The notes under the pieces: generated by a model
Told to the model about the DNA's origin: nothing
Databases searched by the model: none
The model's input: only the letters and a program-made list of their open reading frames with translations
Assembly (NCBI RefSeq): GCF_029960785.1
Contig: NZ_JASBQE010000072.1
Span: 1-62,974 of the forward strand
Source of the DNA: Polyangium sp. 15x6
GTDB taxonomy: Bacteria; Myxococcota_A; Polyangia; Polyangiales; Polyangiaceae
DNA length: 62,974 nt
Reading direction: 5' to 3'
Program-made: the position numbers and the translations under genes
Shown here: positions 54,035 to 62,656 of the stretch, in pieces
How positions within the stretch are numbered: position 1 is the stretch's first letter
Layout of the letters: each line of letters begins with the position of its first letter

Positions 54035-55062
54035 AGCTCGACGAGGGCGCGCGCTTCGCTGTCGAGGTGGGCGGCGAGCGCGCGGGTCTCCGCCGGCGAG
54101 AGCGCGCGCAGGGCGCCTTCGTGGCGCGCGCGCATCTCGGCTTCGAGGTCCTCGCGGACGAGCGCGAGCACCTCGCCGAGCCGCGCCGTGTCCCCGGGCC
54201 GCGTCGGTCCGACCTTGGAGACGGCGGCGTTCAGGCGATTCTCGTTCACCAGGGACGAGGCCTCGTGCATGAGCCAATCGACGGGCGAGGCGGAAGGCGC
54301 GCGCGAGCCGGTCCATTTCTCCGCCTCGTGAAAACGCTCGTCCTCGGAGAACTCGGGGATCTTGCGTTTCACGACGGGCCGCACCACGCCCGCGCGCCTT
54401 GGCACGACGAGCGCCCGGGCGGGCTTCAGGACGACGCCTTCGGCCTTGTTGGAGGGCCCGAGCGAAGGTAGGCCGAGGCGCGCGGGAATCGTGGTCTCGA
54501 AGCCCAGCGGAAGAACGAGCGCGTCCTCGTAGCGGCCACGAAAGAGCGGCCGCGCGAACGGAATGCCAAAGTCCTCGCACGCCTCGCGGGCCTCGTCTTG
54601 ATCGAGGTAGACGCGCTCGGAGGCATCTTCCCGGACGAACCCGACGTCGAACGCGCAGAACTCGATCCCCGGCGCATACCAGCAGCCGGTCTGCACTGGC
54701 TGCACGCCGGGGACGGGCGTGACGTCGGGGTGCGGATATCCGCCGCCGAAGAGCTCGCCATACACGAGGACGCGCGTGGCCTTCGGCTCGCGCGTCTTCA
54801 CCCGCGCGAGCACGTCACGCACGCCGCCGGCGAATCGGCCCAGCACCGCGCGATGACCAAAAAAGTCCTCGTCTTCCGCGAGCCATCCCTTTCGCTTGGC
54901 GCACCGCACCTCCTCGCCATCCGTGACGAAGCAGAAGTTCGCGCCGTGGATCTTCTCGGTGACGATCCACTCGGCCCGGCTCGCCGCGCGGTGGGCCGCC
55001 TCGTCGTCGCCGAGGGCGGCCGCGAGGCTGTCGGCGATCTTCTCGTACGGGGAAAACGTCAT
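54022..55062 (-). CDS. Rnl2-family RNA ligase
   Basis: 346 residues. The nucleotidyltransferase motif I is EWIVTEKIHGANF (adenylated Lys37), motif IV is AEGVVLKP and motif V is RPVVKRKIPEF. A C-terminal helical domain follows. Rnl2-type ligases seal nicks in double-stranded RNA, and several bacterial members belong to RNA repair systems. The start is set at MTFSPYEK because its ATG overlaps the stop of the Cys-rich lipoprotein gene (ATGA); ATG 55089 is an alternative. No partner such as a kinase-phosphatase or Hen1 lies nearby, so it may act alone. Confidence 0.88.
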   Translation of the reverse strand: MTFSPYEKIADSLAAALGDDEAAHRAASRAEWIVTEKIHGANFCFVTDGEEVRCAKRKGWLAEDEDFFGHRAVLGRFAGGVRDVLARVKTREPKATRVLVYGELFGGGYPHPDVTPVPGVQPVQTGCWYAPGIEFCAFDVGFVREDASERVYLDQDEAREACEDFGIPFARPLFRGRYEDALVLPLGFETTIPARLGLPSLGPSNKAEGVVLKPARALVVPRRAGVVRPVVKRKIPEFSEDERFHEAEKWTGSRAPSASPVDWLMHEASSLVNENRLNAAVSKVGPTRPGDTARLGEVLALVREDLEAEMRARHEGALRALSPAETRALAAHLDSEARALVELYLG

Positions 55063-55514
55063 AACTTCGGGTTCCCCGAACAGAGCCATTCACAGCCGCA
55101 GACCTCGAGCTTGTGCCCCTTCTCGGCGCAGGCGTCCTGGAAGGCAGCGCTCGCCGGCTCCGGCGTGCAATCGTCCTTCGCGGGTGCGCAGGCCTTGCCG
55201 TGGCCCTCGGCGTCGTAGTGTTGCTTCGCTTCGCCGCTGCCGGGATTGCCGCCGCAGAGCATCTCGCAGCCGCACTGGATCATGCGGAAGCCGCCGAGCG
55301 AGCAACGATCGGCGAGGTCGCGGTCGGGCGAGACGGCGGGGCAATCGGCAGGCGGAGGCTCGCAAGCCTTGGACTGCCCGCGGGCATCGTACCCCTTGGC
55401 AGGCGCGATCGTGGCAGGAGGCGCCTCGGGCGGATTCGGCGGCGGCGTCTGGCCCGCGCAAGCAAAGAGGGACGCAGCGAGGACGAGGAAGAGCGGGCGC
55501 GAAGAACTGGGCAT
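55059..55514 (-). CDS. Lipoprotein with two Cys-rich repeats
   Basis: 151 residues. The signal peptide LFLVLAASLFACAGQ is lipidated at Cys19. Two homologous repeats follow: GYDARGQSKACEPPPADC to MIQCGCEMLCGGNP, and HYDAEGHGKACAPAKDDC to LEVCGCEWLCSGNP, each with six cysteines. Probably a disulfide-rich surface domain. Its stop overlaps the start of the RNA ligase, an odd pairing of an exported protein with an RNA repair enzyme. Confidence 0.75.
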   Translation of the reverse strand: MPSSSRPLFLVLAASLFACAGQTPPPNPPEAPPATIAPAKGYDARGQSKACEPPPADCPAVSPDRDLADRCSLGGFRMIQCGCEMLCGGNPGSGEAKQHYDAEGHGKACAPAKDDCTPEPASAAFQDACAEKGHKLEVCGCEWLCSGNPKL

Positions 55515-55609
55515 GGCGGGCCCGAGAGGAGACCACTCGCGGGCCGAGGCGTCAACGGGCGGGGCGGGCCGAGGGGCGCAGCGCCCAGGGGCGATCAGCG
55601 CCCAGCATT

Positions 55610-55913
55610 GATCTCATCTGGGAGCCGTTTCGCTGGGGCGTTGCCCCAGGCCCCACCGGGGCTATCCGCCCCTGGACCCGGACCAGCGCAAGCGCTGGAC
55701 CCGGGGTCGATGAACTGCGCGATGCGCAGTTCATCGAACAGACCCCTGCCAACCGAGACAGCCGCGCCGCCCTTTCGGCTGGCAAGGCTCTCTCACGGGC
55801 CCGCTGGAAGAACTGCGCGGAGCGCAGTTCTTCCACCCTCGGTCCAGGCCGTGCCTGGTCCGGGTCGAGGGGCGGACAGCCCCCGCGGGGTCCGGGGCGG
55901 CGCCCCGGCGCGA
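55610..55913 (-). repeat. Palindromic structured intergenic repeat, copy 6 (A to B on minus strand)
   Basis: Arm B is 55610-55737, a shortened middle 55738-55804, and arm A 55805-55913. Stem 4 is GGAAGAACTGCGC-GGA-GCGCAGTTCTTCC and stem 3 of arm A is CCAGGC-CGT-GCCTGG. On the minus strand arm A begins 24 bp behind the stop of the S37 peptidase gene. The middle is about 20-30 nt shorter than in the other copies. Confidence 0.9.
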
Positions 55914-55937
55914 CGGCCCAGAGGGGGGAACCCCTTC

Positions 55938-57425
55938 TCAGGGGATGTCGATGCCGAGCTTCTCCTCGAGGAAGGCGGAGAGCGCGGCCTGATCGGGCTC
56001 CGAGAGCGACGAGAACGTCGCGAGGTGGTTGCCGTTCGTGACGTTGAACCGGAGGTTGCCGCTCCCTGCCGCTGGGGTGACGGCGCCGGCGGACCACGGG
56101 TCCTGGTCGGAGTAGATGAAGGCGACGCCGTCACCGACGCGGGCGAACTCTGCGAGCGAGCTGTTCTCGGCGGCGTCGAACATCGGCGCGGTCACGCCCT
56201 CGGGCACGAGCCCGCGCTCCATGTCGACGAGGTCTTCGGGGATGAGGCCCTCCGCGACGAGCTCGGCGCGCGGCAGGGCGGGCCAGCCGCTGCTCTTCTG
56301 CACCTCGTAGAAGTAGGCGCCGAAGAACGACAGGTACCCGTCGGACATCGGGTAGGTGCCGAAGATGCTGGTGACGTCGAAGAACGCCGTCGTCAGATCC
56401 TCCGCCGTCGCCGTCGCCGGATCGGGCAGACCGGCGCAGTCGTCGGGGGTGCCGAAGTACTGCCAGAACAGCCACGGGTACGAGAGCGCGGCGGCCTCGA
56501 AGGCGCGCGCGGGCTCGACGCGGGTAAAGGCGTCGCCGAGCTCGTCGGTGGCCAGCGCCTGCACCGCGGGCTCGACGCCCATGCGCTGGGCGCCGAGCAC
56601 GGCGCGCTGGATGGCCTCGAGGCGGTCCTGACAGGCGGCGTCGACGGTGTCGAAGAACGAAAGAAAACGCGCGTCATCGGGCACCATGAACGGGGCGCCG
56701 AACGCGACGGTGGCGTCGACGTCATCGGGGTAGTGCTGGCGGAAGCTCACCATGTCGACGCCGCCGTTGCTGAAGCCCGAGCCGAGCCACGCGCTCGTGT
56801 ACAGGTCGTGCAGGCGCACCACGACGTCGTGCGCATCGTCGGCGACCTGCTTGCGCGTGAAGTGGGAGAAGTCGTCGCCATTGCCGTTGTGGAAGCGCTT
56901 GTCCAGAACAAGCTGATTTCCCTTGAGAAGAGTCGTCAACTCATCCTGTTCGAACCCGAGATAATTGCTGTATCCCGTGGAGATCAAGTTCATGGGCAGG
57001 TCGAAGCCGCGGTGGATGAGCGTGAGGTACTGCTCGTGGGTGCCCGACGTCGCGTCCTGGTGATCGTTCAGCTGCAGGAGCGTGAGATCGTAGAGCTCGG
57101 CACCGTCGTCGCTTTTGCCGGCCGGGCTGACGATGAAGCCGGCCGCCTCGAGCGCCGCGGTCACGCTGATGCACGACTGCGCTTTGCCGTCGACGTCGAA
57201 GCAGGCGTTGCAGGCGGCGTTGTCGACGCCGGTGCCCGGGTCGGCCGAGCCGGCGCCGTCGCAGTCCGGATCGGGCGCGCCGCAGCCGCAGTCGCAGCCG
57301 TCGGAGCCGTTGAAGCGCGCGGCGTCGCAGGTCCACTCCGGCGGCGGCGACACGGGAGCGTCGTCGGGGCAGCCGGCGGCGAAGGGGAGAAGAAGCAGCG
57401 GTACCAGCCGTAGAATCGATTTCAT
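55938..57425 (-). CDS. S37-type secreted prolyl/tripeptidyl aminopeptidase lipoprotein
   Basis: 495 residues. The signal peptide LVPLLLLPFAAGCPDD is lipidated at Cys19. A myxobacterial-type Cys-rich segment (about 33-85, GCDCGCGAPDPDCDG) is followed by an alpha/beta-hydrolase domain with LTLIHRGFDLPMNLISTGYS, Ser219 in WLGSGFSNGGVDMVS, Asp in FIYSDQDPWSAG, and His in NGNHLATF. This pattern fits the S37/PS-10 family, which removes tripeptides or prolyl residues from peptides. It probably digests prey or medium proteins at the surface. Confidence 0.87.
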   Translation of the reverse strand: MKSILRLVPLLLLPFAAGCPDDAPVSPPPEWTCDAARFNGSDGCDCGCGAPDPDCDGAGSADPGTGVDNAACNACFDVDGKAQSCISVTAALEAAGFIVSPAGKSDDGAELYDLTLLQLNDHQDATSGTHEQYLTLIHRGFDLPMNLISTGYSNYLGFEQDELTTLLKGNQLVLDKRFHNGNGDDFSHFTRKQVADDAHDVVVRLHDLYTSAWLGSGFSNGGVDMVSFRQHYPDDVDATVAFGAPFMVPDDARFLSFFDTVDAACQDRLEAIQRAVLGAQRMGVEPAVQALATDELGDAFTRVEPARAFEAAALSYPWLFWQYFGTPDDCAGLPDPATATAEDLTTAFFDVTSIFGTYPMSDGYLSFFGAYFYEVQKSSGWPALPRAELVAEGLIPEDLVDMERGLVPEGVTAPMFDAAENSSLAEFARVGDGVAFIYSDQDPWSAGAVTPAAGSGNLRFNVTNGNHLATFSSLSEPDQAALSAFLEEKLGIDIP

Positions 57426-57731
57426 GTGGATGTGCCCTTCGTTAAGGATTCAGGAAGCGAGGATCTCCACCCCGCGCGCACGCGGCGGGACGAGAGACGC
57501 AAGGGGGGTCAGCGACGGCAGGCAGCACCGATCTCGAGGAGCCCTCGGAAAACGGTGGCGCGAGGACGTCTCATTCTGTTTCTGCCTGCCTGTCGTCCGC
57601 ACCCATGACGAAACGTTTTCGTCATGGGAATGGCGCGCGCGAGTAGCGTTTCCGCCACTGAGACTCGCAAATCTGCGAATGTCGACGAGGGCCGAGACGC
57701 CGGAGGTCTCGCCCAGCGTCGGCGCCTTCAG
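57426..57731. other. Intergenic region with a 27-bp inverted repeat
   Basis: This region between the regulator stop and the peptidase start (both minus strand) carries no gene. At 57602-57628 it has CCCATGACGAAA, loop CGT, TTTCGTCATGGG, a perfect 12-bp inverted repeat. It could terminate the AraC-type gene or bind a regulator of the peptidase. Confidence 0.55.
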
Positions 57732-58697
57732 CTAGCCCTGGATTGCGCGGTGATGGGTCGGGCTCCTGCCCTGCCAGCGCTTGAAGGCCTTGCTGAAGGA
57801 CGGGACGCTCTCGTAGCCGACGCGCTCGGCGATCTGGGCGATGGTGTCGTCGGTCTCGCGCAGGAGCTCGGCGGCGCGGGACATCCGCCAGCGGGCGAGG
57901 TACTGCAGGGGCGGCTCGCCGACGGCCTGGGTGAAGCGCTGGGCGAAGCCGGAGCGGGAGAGGCCGACGAGCGCGGCGAGCTTGGCGACGGTCCAGGGCT
58001 CGTTCACGCGGGTGTGCATGAGGTTCAAGGCGCGGTGCACGGGCGGGTCGGAGAGGGCCTCGGCCAGGCCGCAGCCCTTGTGGGTGGGGAGGTAGCGGAG
58101 CACCTGGACGAACAGGACGTCGGCGAGGCGCTGGAGGACGAGGGTGCTGGCGGGGCCGGGAGAGGCGATCTCGGCGAGCATGAGGTCGACGGTGGCTGCG
58201 CTCCACGGCGGCGGAGCGCCGCCGGAGGCGGACACGACCACGGCCTGAGGCACGCGCGCGAGCAGGATGGGCCTCACGCCGCCTGTGTAGGCGAAGAAGC
58301 CCGCGAGCAGGGTGGTGAGGGCTCCGTCGCCGCCGATGCGGGCGGGGCCGGTGGCGGCGCAGCTCGGGCCGTCGTGGACCAGGAACAACTGGCGCGCCGC
58401 TTCGTCGCGGAGGGTGTGCGCCGTGCCGTGAGGGATGAAGACGACGTCGCCGGTGGAAAGGGAGCGCGGAGGCTCGCCGTCGACCTCCAGGAGGGCGTGG
58501 CCGCGGGCGATCAGGTAGAAGACGGCGCGGTCGCGGGTCGGGACGCGCAGGCCCCAGGGGGACCGGGCTTCGATGCACTTGAAGAGGGCGTTCGGGAGCA
58601 AGGACACGCTCAGCACGTCGGCGAGGACGTCGCCGCGGGGGTCCTGAAGGTCCAGCCGTTCTGGCGTCTTGGATACGAGGTTTGGACGGCGCGGCAT
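57732..58697 (-). CDS. AraC-family transcriptional regulator with cupin domain
   Basis: 321 residues. An N-terminal cupin-type sensor domain (about 30-190: FYLIARGHALLEVDGEPPRS, VVFIPHGTAHTLRD) is followed by a C-terminal double helix-turn-helix of AraC type (WTVAKLAALVGLSRSGFAQR, then IAERVGYESVPSFSKAFKRW). It is likely to control the divergently transcribed NmrA-type gene, from whose start it is 34 bp away. The start is at MPRRPNLV; twelve codons upstream are also open. Confidence 0.92.
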   Translation of the reverse strand: MPRRPNLVSKTPERLDLQDPRGDVLADVLSVSLLPNALFKCIEARSPWGLRVPTRDRAVFYLIARGHALLEVDGEPPRSLSTGDVVFIPHGTAHTLRDEAARQLFLVHDGPSCAATGPARIGGDGALTTLLAGFFAYTGGVRPILLARVPQAVVVSASGGAPPPWSAATVDLMLAEIASPGPASTLVLQRLADVLFVQVLRYLPTHKGCGLAEALSDPPVHRALNLMHTRVNEPWTVAKLAALVGLSRSGFAQRFTQAVGEPPLQYLARWRMSRAAELLRETDDTIAQIAERVGYESVPSFSKAFKRWQGRSPTHHRAIQG

Positions 58698-58731
58698 TGA
58701 TCGTCCATACCGCGGGGCGTATGACTTTGCC
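58698..58731. promoter_or_regulatory. 34-bp divergent control region with an inverted repeat
   Basis: The starts of the AraC-type and NmrA-type genes are only 34 bp apart. Within it, CATAC (58706-58710), eight bases, and GTATG (58719-58723) form an inverted repeat, a plausible regulator site. Either transcript is leaderless or nearly so, or one start is further inside its gene (for example ATG 58768). Confidence 0.45.
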
Positions 58732-59712
58732 ATGACGAATGCGACGACGACCGATTCGATTCTCGCAATGGGTGTGAAGGCGTCCGATCCGATCCTCGTA
58801 ACGGGCGCGACGGGCCGGCAGGGGGGCGCGGTCGCGCGGGCGCTGCTCGCGCGCGGGGCGCCGGTGCACGCGCTGGTGCGCGACGTGGAGGCGTCAGGGG
58901 CGCGGGCGCTCGGCGAGCTCGGCGCGACGCTGGTGCGCGGCGACTTCGACGATCCCGCGTCGCTGCGGGCTGCCTGCGCCGGGGCCCGCGGGGTGTTCTC
59001 GGTGCAGATGCCGAACCTGAAGAACCTCGAAGGCGACGACGAGCGGCGGCAGGGGGAAAACCTCGTGGAGGCGGCGCGGGCGGCGGGCGTGCCGCAGTTC
59101 GTGCATACGTCGGTCTCGGGCTCGGGGGAGTACCAGCGCCGGCAGCCGGGGTGGGGCTCGCCAGCGTCGGGCGTCCACTACTGGGAGAGCAAGGAGTACA
59201 CCGAGAATCTCGTGCGCAGCGCGGGGTTCCGCTCGTTCACCTTGCTGAAGCCGCCGTTTTTCATGGAGAACTTCGTGCGGCCGTCGTTTCTGTTCGCGAA
59301 CTGGGTGGAGGACCGGCTCTTGACGGTGCTCGCGCCGGATACGGTGCTCTCGCTGGTGGCGATGCAGGACATCGGGGCGGCGGCGGCGGCGGCCTTCACG
59401 GACCCGGCGACCTGGAATGGGGTCGAGCTGGAGATCGCGGGCGACAGGCTGTCGATGCGTGAGATCGCGGCGGTCCTCTCGGAGGTGCTCGGCACGCCCA
59501 TCGAGGCGCCCTCGCTCACCGCGGAGGAGGCGCTCGCCCAGGGGCTCTTGCCGATCTTCGTCGTCTCGCAGCAGCGGATGAACGTCGTCGACAGCCCCGC
59601 CCGACCGGAGCACGCGCGCGCGCACGGGCTCGCGACCACGGACTTCAGGACCTGGGCGAAGGCGCATCTGGGGCGCACCGAGGCCGCGAAACCAGCAGGC
59701 GCGAGCGCGTGA
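58732..59712 (+). CDS. NmrA-family NAD(P)-binding protein
   Basis: 326 residues. The Rossmann start DPILVTGATGRQGGAVARAL, then LVRGDFDDPASLRAAC and FVHTSVSGSGEY, mark NmrA/SDR-type proteins, which act as redox-sensing regulators or as reductases. The YWESKEYTENLV segment carries a possible Tyr-x3-Lys-like pair, though not the classical SDR spacing. The start is at MTNATT; MGVKASDP 36 nt further is possible. It is divergent from its likely AraC-type regulator. Confidence 0.88.
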   Translation: MTNATTTDSILAMGVKASDPILVTGATGRQGGAVARALLARGAPVHALVRDVEASGARALGELGATLVRGDFDDPASLRAACAGARGVFSVQMPNLKNLEGDDERRQGENLVEAARAAGVPQFVHTSVSGSGEYQRRQPGWGSPASGVHYWESKEYTENLVRSAGFRSFTLLKPPFFMENFVRPSFLFANWVEDRLLTVLAPDTVLSLVAMQDIGAAAAAAFTDPATWNGVELEIAGDRLSMREIAAVLSEVLGTPIEAPSLTAEEALAQGLLPIFVVSQQRMNVVDSPARPEHARAHGLATTDFRTWAKAHLGRTEAAKPAGASA

Positions 59713-59749
59713 GCGTGCGGGGGCGAGCGGTCCCTGCTATGGCCGGATC

Positions 59750-59968
59750 ATGCTCCGGCAGCGGACGATCGGGCTCTCCCTCCTCGCGCTCGCCCTCGGG
59801 TGGACCGGGGGCGCGAGCGGCGCTCCAGGGCCCCTCGAGCCGGCTCCGGCCAAGCCAAAGGCGGCGCCTCCTCCGACGGCGGCCCCAACCTCGGAGCCCA
59901 AGGTTTCCGCCTCGCCCGCGGCTCCTCCTCTACCGCTCCGGCAGGTGAGCACGGATCAGAAATCGTGA
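59750..59968 (+). CDS. Small exported Pro/Ala-rich protein (uncertain)
   Basis: 72 residues. The signal peptide is MLRQRTIGLSLLALALGWTG, followed by a low-complexity tail of Pro, Ala, Lys and Ser. No family is recognised, and the tail could be periplasmic linker material. It lies 37 bp behind the NmrA-type gene. Confidence 0.4.
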   Translation: MLRQRTIGLSLLALALGWTGGASGAPGPLEPAPAKPKAAPPPTAAPTSEPKVSASPAAPPLPLRQVSTDQKS

Positions 59969-60108
59969 CCGGCGGCGTGGTCATGTTCCCTGGGCTGATC
60001 GCCAAAAACGATCCGGTGGTCGTATACGAATAAAATTACAGTGATTGGCCGACGGAGTATTTGCTGCTATCTTCGGCGCCCCAACCTGCTTACCACGAGG
60101 TGTATCCA

Positions 60109-61125
60109 ATGCGCTGTCTCGCTCTGCCCTTTCTTGCCCTGAGCTTGGTCGTTGTTGGTTGTGGCGGTGTCGATTCCCAGGAGCCATCGGAGCTGCTCGG
60201 GACACAAAGAGCGTCGCTCACCGAGACCGACGTCGACGTGGCGCCGGAATGCCAGGGGATCATCGACTTCGTCAACGCGGCATCGTTCCAGACGCTGGAC
60301 GCTTATCTGCCGAGCGACGTCGCATCGAACCTCGTGGGGTATCGCGCGGTTTCGCCCTTCGGGACGCTGGCGGACGTCTCCTCCGTTCCGCTCGTCGGGC
60401 CCGCTCGCCTCGAGCAAATTGAAGGCGGGGCGCGGAGCGAGGGGTACATCGGCTCGAGCTGCGTCGGAATCATCAACGATCTGGCTGTCTCCGCCGACGA
60501 CGCGGCCAGGATGGTCTCGCTGGTGAATAGCGTCAGCTCCACGGAGCTGCACGACATCCTCCCCTACGCGTGGAATGGCGCGACGAATCTCCTCAACCTG
60601 CGACCCTTCGCCACCGTCGAGAGCATCGCCGCCACGTCGGGGATCGGCTCGGTGAGCCTGCGGAACATCCGGAACGCCGCGACGTTGAGCGATCCCCTCG
60701 AGAACCTGATCGCGGCGGTGAACGCGCTGCCGCAGCCTGATTTCGGCGCGATCATGGCCCGCCACTTCGACAGGTACGAAATCACGACGGGGTCGCAACA
60801 CTATCATCTCGGTGGGTTGGAGTGCTTCGGGATCGAGCCTGGCTCCCTCCCCTATGGCGCGAGCATCCGACAGAACCTCGCCGACGCCGCAGAGGTGCGC
60901 GCGGAGGTCGAGAGCACCGTCGATTATGCGAATCGATACGATCAGATCCCTGCGAGCGTCGTCGCGCAAGGGCTCGCGAACCTCGACGAGCGGATCGCAG
61001 GGCGCTCCTTCAAGGGCTGCTATTTCAGCTACGCGGATGATCCCTGGAGCGGGAACAACGTCGCGTTCTTCGTCGATACCGTTTCCGGCTTCAGCGTGCT
61101 GACGGAGTCGTACTGGAGCGAATGA
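60109..61125 (+). CDS. Lipoprotein with helix-hairpin-helix-like repeats
   Basis: 338 residues. The signal peptide ALPFLALSLVVVGCGG is lipidated at Cys18. The mature part repeats a pattern seen in ComEA-type HhH domains: VSSVPLVGPARLEQIEGG and ATSGIGSVSLRNIRNAA, each inside a roughly 75-residue helical unit beginning IIDFVNAA or MVSLVNSV. The C-terminal third is different (ending KGCYFSYADDPWSGNNVAFF). DNA binding at the cell surface is conceivable from the HhH resemblance only. ATG 60109 begins the signal peptide. Confidence 0.7.
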   Translation: MRCLALPFLALSLVVVGCGGVDSQEPSELLGTQRASLTETDVDVAPECQGIIDFVNAASFQTLDAYLPSDVASNLVGYRAVSPFGTLADVSSVPLVGPARLEQIEGGARSEGYIGSSCVGIINDLAVSADDAARMVSLVNSVSSTELHDILPYAWNGATNLLNLRPFATVESIAATSGIGSVSLRNIRNAATLSDPLENLIAAVNALPQPDFGAIMARHFDRYEITTGSQHYHLGGLECFGIEPGSLPYGASIRQNLADAAEVRAEVESTVDYANRYDQIPASVVAQGLANLDERIAGRSFKGCYFSYADDPWSGNNVAFFVDTVSGFSVLTESYWSE

Positions 61126-61144
61126 GCCGGCACGGCCGCCACCC

Positions 61145-61786
61145 ATGCAGGAGACGACATTGCGAGACGTTTTTGCGACCTTGATCGAAGAGCTCCGCGC
61201 CTGCCCCGAGGTCGTCCTGCTGGGAGCCGAGTTCGGGCCGCCGGCTTCGGCCGAAGCGCTCGCGCGCCTCGCGTCCTGGTTCGGCGGCCGTGTGCCCGAC
61301 GACGTGCGCGCGTTCTACGCGGAGGTGGGCGCCGTGCAGATCCGATGGATGGCGGCGAAGAGCCCGCGCTACGTCGGTCGCGAGGACGAATACCTGCGTG
61401 GCGCGGTCCCGTGGACGTATGCCCTGTTCGACACGTTCGAGAACAAGAAGGAGGACGGCGTGCTCATCCTGCCGCCTCTGGACGTGGTCCTCGAGCGTTC
61501 GTGGGAAGACCTCATGGACGGCGTCGACATCTGGATCGACGGCGAGACCGACGAAGGACCGCAGGTCGAGCCGGGCGATTTCGACCGCTCGGTGCGCATC
61601 TTCGACTTCTCGTCGTTCTTCGACTGGCCGGGCTTCTTCCGAGCGACCGGCCGCGTCGGTGTGGGCACCGACCACGGCATCGACTGGGCCGGAGAGCGCC
61701 GCACGTTTCGCGCGCACCTCGACGATTCCCTCGACGAGATGCGAGGGCGCATCGAAGCCGCGCGCCGCGGAGACGTCAGCTTCTGA
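61145..61786 (+). CDS. SMI1/KNR4 (SUKH)-like protein
   Basis: 213 residues, no signal peptide. The N terminus (ALARLASWFGGRVPDDVRAF, then YAEVGAV) matches the opening of the SUKH fold, and strands such as IRIFDF-like SVRIFDFSSFFDWPGFF fit the rest. SUKH proteins often act as immunity factors against contact-dependent toxins, but many are orphans. It starts 19 bp behind the HhH-like lipoprotein gene, so the two may be cotranscribed; neither resembles a known toxin. Confidence 0.65.
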   Translation: MQETTLRDVFATLIEELRACPEVVLLGAEFGPPASAEALARLASWFGGRVPDDVRAFYAEVGAVQIRWMAAKSPRYVGREDEYLRGAVPWTYALFDTFENKKEDGVLILPPLDVVLERSWEDLMDGVDIWIDGETDEGPQVEPGDFDRSVRIFDFSSFFDWPGFFRATGRVGVGTDHGIDWAGERRTFRAHLDDSLDEMRGRIEAARRGDVSF

Positions 61787-61798
61787 CGGCGCTCAGGG

Positions 61799-62656
61799 CT
61801 ACGAGCGCACGCGATTCCGGCCGTCGCACTTGGCCTGGTAGAGCCTCTCGTCTGCCGTCCTGATGAGATCGCTAGCGACGCAGGTATCTGCGTCCGCTAG
61901 CGCGACGCCCGCCGAGATGGTCAGCGAGATCGTGTGCTCCTCGCAGGTCACCACGTGGGCCGCGACGGCTGCGCGGATCGTTTCGGCCAGCGCCGCGGCT
62001 CCCTGAAGGTCGGTCCCGGGCAGCATCAACGCGAACTCTTCCCCGCTGTATCGTGCAAAGACATCGCCCGGGCGCACGTGCTGCTGCGTGAGCGACGCGA
62101 CCTCTCGTAGCACCTGGTCACCCGCCATGTGCCCGAACGAGTCATTGATCCTCTTGAAATGGTCGAGGTCGAACATCACGAGCGCGAGCGGATGCTCGTG
62201 GAGCTCCGTGCGCCGCAACGCGGCGTCGAGCTGCTCGATGAGATGACGGCGGTTGTACGCCTTCGTCAGGCCGTCGATCGGCGACGTCGAGTATCGTGTT
62301 TCGTCGATCAGCCGCCCGCACTCGGCGCAGCAGGACTTGAAGATCGTGTTCCCGAGGTTCACGCGATCGCCGCAGCGCAGCAGCGCCCCTGGCACCCGCT
62401 CGTCGTTGACGAAGGTGCCGTTGGTGCTGTCGTTGTCGACCACCCACCAGCCCTCGGCGCGCTTCTCGAAGCGCGCATGGCACCGCGAGACCGCGTCGCC
62501 GTCGATCTTGATGGTGTTTTCCGCGTGGCGTCCGACCGTGACCACCGCGGCGGCGGGGTCCAGCTTGTATCGATGGCCGAGGAGCTTGCGATCGCGCGTG
62601 TAGATGACGACGAGGGTGTCGGGGCCTGCCTGGTCTTGCGAGCAGCAGATGATCAT
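61799..62656 (-). CDS. FHA-domain diguanylate cyclase
   Basis: 285 residues. The FHA domain (about 20-105) has TVGRHAENTIKIDGDAVSRC and DNDSTNGTFVNDERV, which bind phosphothreonine. A Cys-rich bridge (KSCCAECG) leads to a GGDEF domain with DGLTKAYNRRHL, the metal site FDLDHFKRIND, and a signature ARYSGEEFAL, i.e. SGEEF in place of GGDEF. Activity to make cyclic di-GMP is probable but the Ser variant is less common. The architecture couples Ser/Thr kinase signals to c-di-GMP. Its ATG overlaps the stop of a tandem-repeat ORF. Confidence 0.92.
   Translation of the reverse strand: MIICCSQDQAGPDTLVVIYTRDRKLLGHRYKLDPAAAVVTVGRHAENTIKIDGDAVSRCHARFEKRAEGWWVVDNDSTNGTFVNDERVPGALLRCGDRVNLGNTIFKSCCAECGRLIDETRYSTSPIDGLTKAYNRRHLIEQLDAALRRTELHEHPLALVMFDLDHFKRINDSFGHMAGDQVLREVASLTQQHVRPGDVFARYSGEEFALMLPGTDLQGAAALAETIRAAVAAHVVTCEEHTISLTISAGVALADADTCVASDLIRTADERLYQAKCDGRNRVRS

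Noticed and set aside
54022-54471. Plus-strand ORF behind the ankyrin gene
   Set aside because: Antisense to the RNA ligase C terminus, with shadow composition.
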